From Candidatus Woykebacteria bacterium RIFCSPLOWO2_01_FULL_43_14 (lineage in GTDB: Bacteria; Patescibacteriota; Microgenomatia; Woykebacterales; 2-01-FULL-43-14): 7,849 bases of DNA. How positions within the stretch are numbered: the first letter of the stretch is position 1; the number at the start of each line of letters is the position of its first letter. Below the pieces are notes generated by a model. It had not been told where the DNA came from and did not search any database. It saw nothing but the letters and a program-made list of their open reading frames with translations. The position numbers were made by a program, and so were the translations under genes. Below are positions 5,153 to 7,849 of this stretch, in pieces. Location: NCBI GenBank assembly GCA_001816835.1, contig MHDB01000021.1, positions 1 through 7,849 of the forward strand. The letters are read 5' to 3'.

Positions 5153-5479
5153 GAGAGCGCTGACACTATAGAAAATTCCGGCACCTAGCAAAGAGCATAG
5201 GATACCAAATCCTAAGCTAACAAGCGGCGCATAGTAAACTTCAAAATCGCTTCTTTTATGGTTCATGTACGGCAAGCAGATTACTATGCAAAACCAGCAG
5301 ATAAACAGTCCTAATACCAAACTTTCTCGGTTTGGTTGAAGCCAAAATCTCGCTATCGCAAGCAATGAAGCAAGGAAGTTGAAGACCATGGTAGGTATCA
5401 GCCAGTGATGGTCTTTACACAAAGAGCGAAATACTCGGATTTTTTCAAAGAATGTACCCTCATGGGCCTCTCTTATCAT
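5132..5479 (-). CDS. Small three-helix membrane protein of unknown function, 115 aa
   Basis: A polar, mixed-charge N-terminus (MIREAHEGTFFEKIRVFRSLCKD) is followed by three hydrophobic segments at about residues 27-46 (LIPTMVFNFLASLLAIARFW), 53-71 (LVLGLFICWFCIVICLPYM) and 85-107 (PLVSLGFGILCSLLGAGIFYSV). Four cysteines are visible, three of them in or next to helices. There is no recognised family. The ATG at 5479 has a purine-rich SD (AGGGGGAG) about 3 bases upstream, rather close. The 3' end is folded into its terminator in the same way as the next gene downstream. Upstream it is divergent from tRNA-Gly. Membrane localisation is confident; function is not. Confidence 0.78.
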   Translation of the reverse strand: MIREAHEGTFFEKIRVFRSLCKDHHWLIPTMVFNFLASLLAIARFWLQPNRESLVLGLFICWFCIVICLPYMNHKRSDFEVYYAPLVSLGFGILCSLLGAGIFYSVSALKDLLLW

Positions 5480-5499
5480 AGTCTCCCCCTTCGGCTAGA

Positions 5500-5529
5500 A
5501 TAATACTCTTTTGGAAGAGACTTTGTAAG
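5500..5529 (-). promoter_or_regulatory. Weak candidate promoter of the 5132-5479 gene
   Basis: On the minus strand CTTACA (5529-5524), 18 bases, then TATTAT (5505-5500). It overlaps the tRNA-Gly promoter on the opposite strand, so the two could interfere. Confidence 0.3.
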
Positions 5530-5540
5530 TGTGGTAAAAT
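5511..5540 (+). promoter_or_regulatory. Promoter of tRNA-Gly
   Basis: TTGGAA (5511-5516), 18 bases, then TAAAAT (5535-5540), preceded by TGG and so an extended -10. Expected start is about 5 bases before the mature tRNA 5' end. Confidence 0.5.
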
Positions 5541-5551
5541 CGTAGTCACGT

Positions 5552-5625
5552 GCGGGTGTCGCATAGCGGTAGTGTGCCACCCTTCCAAGGTGGAGGTAGG
5601 GGTCCGACTCCCCTCACCCGCTCCA
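5552..5625 (+). tRNA. tRNA-Gly (anticodon UCC), with C at position 55
   Basis: Acceptor GCGGGTG/CACCCGC pairs fully. D arm GCAT-AGCGGTA-GTGT uses two G-U pairs. Anticodon arm CCACC-CTTCCAA-GGTGG gives anticodon TCC. The variable region is AGGT, and the T arm is AGGGG-TCCGACT-CCCCT. Discriminator U and the encoded CCA fit glycine. The T loop reads TCC where nearly all elongator tRNAs have TTC, so position 55 (normally pseudouridine) is C. No terminator is evident before the next gene. Confidence 0.93.
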
Positions 5626-5653
5626 ATAGTCTTTCAACAAATTTCCCTATAGC

Positions 5654-5682
5654 TTGATATATTACTCGTGTTGTTATATTAT
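5654..5682 (+). promoter_or_regulatory. Promoter of the ECF sigma factor gene
   Basis: TTGATA (5654-5659), exactly 17 bases, TATTAT (5677-5682): five of six matches in each box. This resembles a housekeeping sigma-70 promoter rather than an ECF-type autoregulated one. The leader is about 27 bases. Confidence 0.6.
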
Positions 5683-5715
5683 CTGCCTTAATTACGGACA
5701 AGATTGGAGGGAGAC

Positions 5716-6369
5716 ATGATTGTTTGGCCGGCGACGACTGAAGATTCACCTCTCTTCGGTCGACCTGCGGTCTCATTTGCTTCAGATGAGGTAGGTGAGC
5801 GGTCTATCATTAGCCAAGCTATTCTTGGGAATCATGAGGCAATCACTGTTATCATTAGAGCCTATCAAAGGCCGATTTATAACTTTTGTTTCAGAATTTT
5901 GGGCTCTCATCAGGACGCAGAGGATGTGACCCAAGACACTTTTACAAGAGTTTGTATGAGTCTTAGCGGATTTGATAACCACAATTTTGGTGGCTGGATT
6001 TATCGAATTGCGCTTCATTTGTGCTTCGATGAACTTAGACGCAGTCGAGGCGGCAGACTAAAGATAGCTCTTACGAGATCACACCAAATCGCTTGTGATG
6101 TTGCTGACCGAATCAACTTCGAACCTGGCCCAGAAGCCACCTTTTTGGAAAGAGAAGGTCTGGAAAGGATTCGAACATTACTTGACTTTTTGCCTCTGAG
6201 GAATAGGCTCGCATTGAAGCTATTTTATTTTTATAACTTGACTTATACAGAGATCGCTCAGGTACTTGATATAGATGTGGAGAGGGTTAGACGACTGCTT
6301 TTATGGTCAAGAAAGCAATTTCGAAAAGTCTACGAAAGACACGAAGAAAATCTAAGATACTATATGTGA
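5716..6369 (+). CDS. ECF-type sigma-70 family RNA polymerase sigma factor, 217 aa
   Basis: This protein should redirect RNA polymerase to a specific promoter set. Region 2 spans about 41-112: ITVIIRAYQRPIYNFCFRIL, the core-binding DAEDVTQDTFTRV (67-79) and the DNA-melting segment FGGWIYRIALHLCFDELRR (91-109). After a linker (about 113-147), region 4 spans about 148-207, with a helix-turn-helix in LTYTEIAQVLDIDVERVRRLL (175-195). Region 1.1 and region 3 are absent, as in ECF factors. The roughly 40-residue N-terminal extension is a little longer than usual. I chose the ATG at 5716 over an in-frame TTG at 5704, because the TTG lies within the SD (GGAGGGAG, 5706-5713). No anti-sigma gene is adjacent, and a terminator follows directly, so it is monocistronic. 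Target promoters are unknown. Confidence 0.92.
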   Translation: MIVWPATTEDSPLFGRPAVSFASDEVGERSIISQAILGNHEAITVIIRAYQRPIYNFCFRILGSHQDAEDVTQDTFTRVCMSLSGFDNHNFGGWIYRIALHLCFDELRRSRGGRLKIALTRSHQIACDVADRINFEPGPEATFLEREGLERIRTLLDFLPLRNRLALKLFYFYNLTYTEIAQVLDIDVERVRRLLLWSRKQFRKVYERHEENLRYYM

Positions 6370-6375
6370 CCAGCT

Positions 6376-6409
6376 AACCTCGATGTAAAAGTCGGGGTTT
6401 CTTTGTTTT
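6376..6409 (+). terminator. Rho-independent terminator of the ECF sigma gene
   Basis: AACCTCGA (6376-6383) pairs with TCGGGGTT (6392-6399) over 8 bp with one wobble and an 8-base loop; TTTCTTTGTTTT follows. Its right half shares a 15-base exact match (starting AGTCGGGG) with the terminator at 1143-1173. Confidence 0.8.
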
Positions 6410-6413
6410 AGGT

Positions 6414-6442
6414 TTGCTATCTAGCTTCTAGGACAGTATAAT
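6414..6442 (+). promoter_or_regulatory. Promoter of tRNA-Arg
   Basis: TTGCTA (6414-6419), exactly 17 bases, and a perfect -10 TATAAT (6437-6442). Expected start is about 5 bases before the tRNA. Confidence 0.6.
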
Positions 6443-6453
6443 CAGGGCTATCT

Positions 6454-6529
6454 GCCCCGATAGCTTAATGGATAGAGCACCTCGCTTCGGACGAGGCGGT
6501 TGGGGGTTCAACTCCCTCTCGGGGCGCCA
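6454..6529 (+). tRNA. tRNA-Arg (anticodon UCG)
   Basis: Acceptor GCCCCGA/TCGGGGC pairs fully. D arm GCTT...GAGC; anticodon arm CCTCG-CTTCGGA-CGAGG gives anticodon TCG; variable CGGTT; T arm GGGGG-TTCAACT-CCCTC with one G-U pair. Discriminator G, encoded CCA. A TCG anticodon for the CGN box rather than ACG (inosine) is notable but cannot be judged without the full tRNA set. The gene is convergent with the VTT protein gene, with only 8 bases between their ends. Confidence 0.95.
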
Positions 6530-6537
6530 GTGCTTTC

Positions 6538-7200
6538 CTATAAACTGTTTCTTTTTGAAATTTTGTGCTTCCTTATTCGGTGGTTCACGTAGATGGATAT
6601 CGCGAGAAGCACTCCTGTGGTGAGCCAGAGCGTGAGAACTCCCCAGACCAAACTGTCAAAAGTCGAAAAGATAAAATAAGATAGTATTATAGATGGAATA
6701 CCGGCTAGGAAATTAACCAATGCGAAAATCCTAAAGCTGATATTGGTGAGCCCAACGGCGTAGGAGATGTAATCAAAATACCCGCCCTGGAGAATTTTTA
6801 GTAACACTAAGGTAACCGTATCGACGTCTTCTGCATAGTGGTCAATTTTGCTCATAGCCTTTGTACCTATCAGCTTAGTCACTAAAGGCCTTCCAAACTT
6901 CCTTGAGAGGTAGAAATTAATCAAAAACGCAGGCGTACTAACTAGGTAAACAAGTACCAGTCCCCAAAACGGTTTTAGAATGGCAATGATAGCAATCTGA
7001 GCAAATAACCCACCCAAAGGCGCTATGACGATAGTTAGAATTTGAGTAAAAACGTAAACCAGGATAAACCATGGGCCGAAGGACTTTAACCATTCTGTAA
7101 CTAAGTCCTGTCTTGCAAGCAATGTGATTTGTAGAACGAAAGTCAGAATAATTGCCAGGGCAGCCGGCAGTACTAGAAGCAAAAGCGATTTTAATTTCAT
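6538..7200 (-). CDS. VTT-domain (TVP38/TMEM64, DedA-like) membrane protein, 220 aa
   Basis: Relatives of this family are integral membrane proteins linked to lipid flipping or transport and membrane homeostasis. Hydrophobic segments lie at about residues 5-28, 43-62, 64-88, 90-98, 128-138, 158-180 and 184-205. Family landmarks are the P61-containing re-entrant region (IVIAPLGGLFAQIA), YLSRKFGRPLV (97-107) after the central helices, and FDYISYAVGLTNISF (142-156) leading to GIPS near 167-170. The C-terminus is basic (RIRKHKISKR), which suggests a cytoplasmic tail. The start is taken as ATG 7200; GTG 7206 is an alternative. A longer reading from 7347 must be rejected because its first residues are antisense to tRNA-His. 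There is no SD, and the -10 lies just upstream. The stop abuts tRNA-Arg head-on without a visible terminator. Confidence 0.85.
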   Translation of the reverse strand: MKLKSLLLLVLPAALAIILTFVLQITLLARQDLVTEWLKSFGPWFILVYVFTQILTIVIAPLGGLFAQIAIIAILKPFWGLVLVYLVSTPAFLINFYLSRKFGRPLVTKLIGTKAMSKIDHYAEDVDTVTLVLLKILQGGYFDYISYAVGLTNISFRIFALVNFLAGIPSIILSYFIFSTFDSLVWGVLTLWLTTGVLLAISIYVNHRIRKHKISKRNSL

Positions 7201-7212
7201 ATTCACTAGGCC

Positions 7213-7221
7213 ATTGTACCA
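7213..7221 (-). promoter_or_regulatory. Extended -10 promoter of the VTT protein gene
   Basis: On the minus strand TGG-TACAAT (7221-7213). No clear -35 lies 16-18 bases upstream. The expected start, about 7206, coincides with an in-frame GTG and lies 6 bases before ATG 7200, so the leader is absent or minimal. Confidence 0.42.
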
Positions 7222-7237
7222 GAAAACTACTGACGTT

Positions 7238-7266
7238 TTGCCGAATACAAGCTCAAATGATATAAT
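7238..7266 (+). promoter_or_regulatory. Promoter of tRNA-His
   Basis: TTGCCG (7238-7243), 17 bases, then a perfect TATAAT (7261-7266) preceded by TGA, an extended -10. Expected start is near 7273, about 16 bases before the mature tRNA. Confidence 0.55.
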
Positions 7267-7288
7267 TAGTTCAATAATAGCAGCACGT

Positions 7289-7365
7289 GGAGGCCGTAGC
7301 TCAATTGGTAGAGCGCCAGATTGTGGATCTGGTGGTTGTGGGTTCAAGTCCCATCGACCTCCCCA
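7289..7365 (+). tRNA. tRNA-His (anticodon GUG), with acceptor mismatch C5-A68
   Basis: G-1 is encoded and pairs with C73, the histidine identity element. Acceptor GAGGCCG/CGACCTC pairs at six of seven positions; C5 faces A68. D arm GCTC...GAGC; anticodon arm CCAGA-TTGTGGA-TCTGG gives anticodon GTG; variable TGGTT; T arm GTGGG-TTCAAGT-CCCAT. CCA is encoded. The G-1 and anticodon leave no doubt about identity. Confidence 0.95.
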
Positions 7366-7390
7366 TATAAAGTTTTATCTTAAAATCCAC

Positions 7391-7423
7391 AAAAAGAAAG
7401 GCCTTGTGCAAAACACACAAGGC
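7391..7423 (-). terminator. Terminator of the toroid-repeat protein gene
   Basis: On the minus strand GCCTTGTG (7423-7416) pairs perfectly with CACAAGGC (7408-7401) around a 7-base loop, followed by CTTTCTTTTT. It lies 17 bases after the stop codon. In the + direction no T run follows, so it does not obviously end tRNA-His transcription. Confidence 0.8.
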
Positions 7424-7440
7424 ATTAACTTAATCTGTTG

Positions 7441-7849
7441 TTAGAACCCAGGACCGGAAAGCGCCGAGAGAGCCAAAGCTGTTGGCCAAATCTTGGCATC
7501 AAGATTCTCTGTCTGAAACGCAGCGATGGAGCCATCAGGGTGTTGGTTTCTTCTCAAGAATTCCATAGCCAAACGATCTATGTTAGCAAGTGCCATTACA
7601 GCCCAAGCGGTACTCTCGACACTAAGCATATCTCCCGGACCACGGAACCCCCCAGTTGTTGAGTCTCTCCTTGCTTCAAAGAAGGTGGGATTCACATTTG
7701 CCAGAGCTGTCATCACAGCGGCGCTGTGGTCTACATGACCGACAGTAAACCCACCTTCTGACCAACCTCCGTCTGACTTTTGAAGAGACTTCAGGTCCCC
7801 GATCAACTGATCATAAAGAGCGCTGTTAGTCCAGCCATTGCGCTGCATC
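7441..7849 (-). CDS. Alpha/alpha-toroid (prenyltransferase/squalene-oxidase repeat) protein, C-terminal part
   Basis: The frame is open to the right window edge, so the N-terminus is missing; the first ATG seen (7848) is probably internal. About three helical repeats are visible in 135 residues. Each has an aromatic/glycine turn like the QW motifs of terpene cyclases (SLQKSDGGW, then RDSTTGGF, then RRNQHPDGSIA), followed by an alanine/leucine helix (HSAAVMTALANV, STAWAVMALANI, WPTALALSAL) at roughly 40-residue spacing. The fold is that of squalene-hopene cyclases, prenyltransferase beta subunits and complement-like proteins. The catalytic DXDD motif of a cyclase is not in the visible part. 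A non-enzymatic secreted protein of this fold is at least as likely as a terpene enzyme. It ends at TAA 7443-7441, followed by a clear terminator. Confidence 0.82.
   Translation of the reverse strand, partial: MQRNGWTNSALYDQLIGDLKSLQKSDGGWSEGGFTVGHVDHSAAVMTALANVNPTFFEARRDSTTGGFRGPGDMLSVESTAWAVMALANIDRLAMEFLRRNQHPDGSIAAFQTENLDAKIWPTALALSALSGPGF

Noticed and set aside
5704..5715. TTG start for the sigma factor, adding four residues
   Set aside because: The TTG lies within the SD sequence that serves ATG 5716.
5546..5776. 76-residue minus strand frame over tRNA-Gly and the sigma factor promoter
   Set aside because: It is antisense to the tRNA and to the sigma factor start, and has no gene signals.
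7201..7347. 49-codon N-terminal extension of the VTT protein beginning MNPQPPDPQSG
   Set aside because: It is the antisense reading of tRNA-His and crosses both promoters; the hydrophobic protein starts naturally at ATG 7200 or GTG 7206.
7124..7444. 106-residue + strand frame spanning tRNA-His
   Set aside because: It runs through the tRNA and antisense to the VTT gene; residues such as GRSSIGRAPDCGSGG are a familiar tRNA-derived artefact.
1..7849. Alternative genetic code (UGA read as glycine)
   Set aside because: Several complete genes end at TGA exactly where their family or domain ends, with terminators or neighbours directly after.
1..7849. CRISPR array, insertion sequence, phage or toxin-antitoxin module
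   Set aside because: There are no spaced direct repeats, transposase, integrase or recognisable toxin pair in any frame; the only repeats are terminators, the palindrome and the 7-base half-sites.

Overview
The window looks like a compact, AT-leaning bacterial chromosome segment, most probably from a Candidate Phyla Radiation (Patescibacteria) genome. The pointers are a DUF5667-type secreted protein, a short Oxa1-style YidC, single tRNA genes with encoded CCA scattered between small membrane-protein genes, very short intergenic gaps, and several genes of no recognisable family. TGA is used as an ordinary stop (for example after the DUF5667 protein, YidC and the sigma factor), which argues against the UGA-glycine code of Gracilibacteria/Absconditabacteria. 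This placement is an inference; no rRNA or universal marker protein is present.

Layout: 1-392 (-) is the N-terminal part of a coiled-coil protein, divergent from an unrecognised two-domain protein (488-1144, +). tRNA-Pro(UGG) lies on the - strand at 1185-1261. Bases 1262-1507 hold no gene, but they contain a perfect 12-bp palindrome. A NUDIX hydrolase (1508-1936, -) is divergent from a + strand operon: DUF5667 protein (2048-3286), a possible 29-residue small ORF (3290-3379), a YidC-family insertase (3389-4126) and a short SPFH/prohibitin-like protein (4119-4676). Two small three-helix membrane proteins follow on the - strand (4690-5049 and 5132-5479). Then come tRNA-Gly(UCC), an ECF-type sigma factor (5716-6369) and tRNA-Arg(UCG) on the + strand, a VTT/TVP38-type membrane protein on the - strand (6538-7200), tRNA-His(GUG) on the + strand, and at the right edge the C-terminal part of an alpha/alpha-toroid (prenyltransferase/squalene-cyclase repeat) protein (7441-7849, -).

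How the genes work together: the only clear multi-gene unit is the DUF5667-sORF-YidC-SPFH operon. Its members are all predicted to act at or beyond the cytoplasmic membrane, so a role in membrane-protein insertion, quality control or envelope organisation is plausible. The remaining genes appear to be single transcription units with their own promoters and terminators.

The most notable global signal is mixed translation initiation. Four genes have no Shine-Dalgarno sequence and a -10 box only about 6-12 bases before the start codon, as expected for leaderless mRNAs; other genes have clear SD sites. I found no CRISPR array, insertion sequence, phage gene or defence system. All promoter calls come from reading by eye against sigma-70 consensus sequences.
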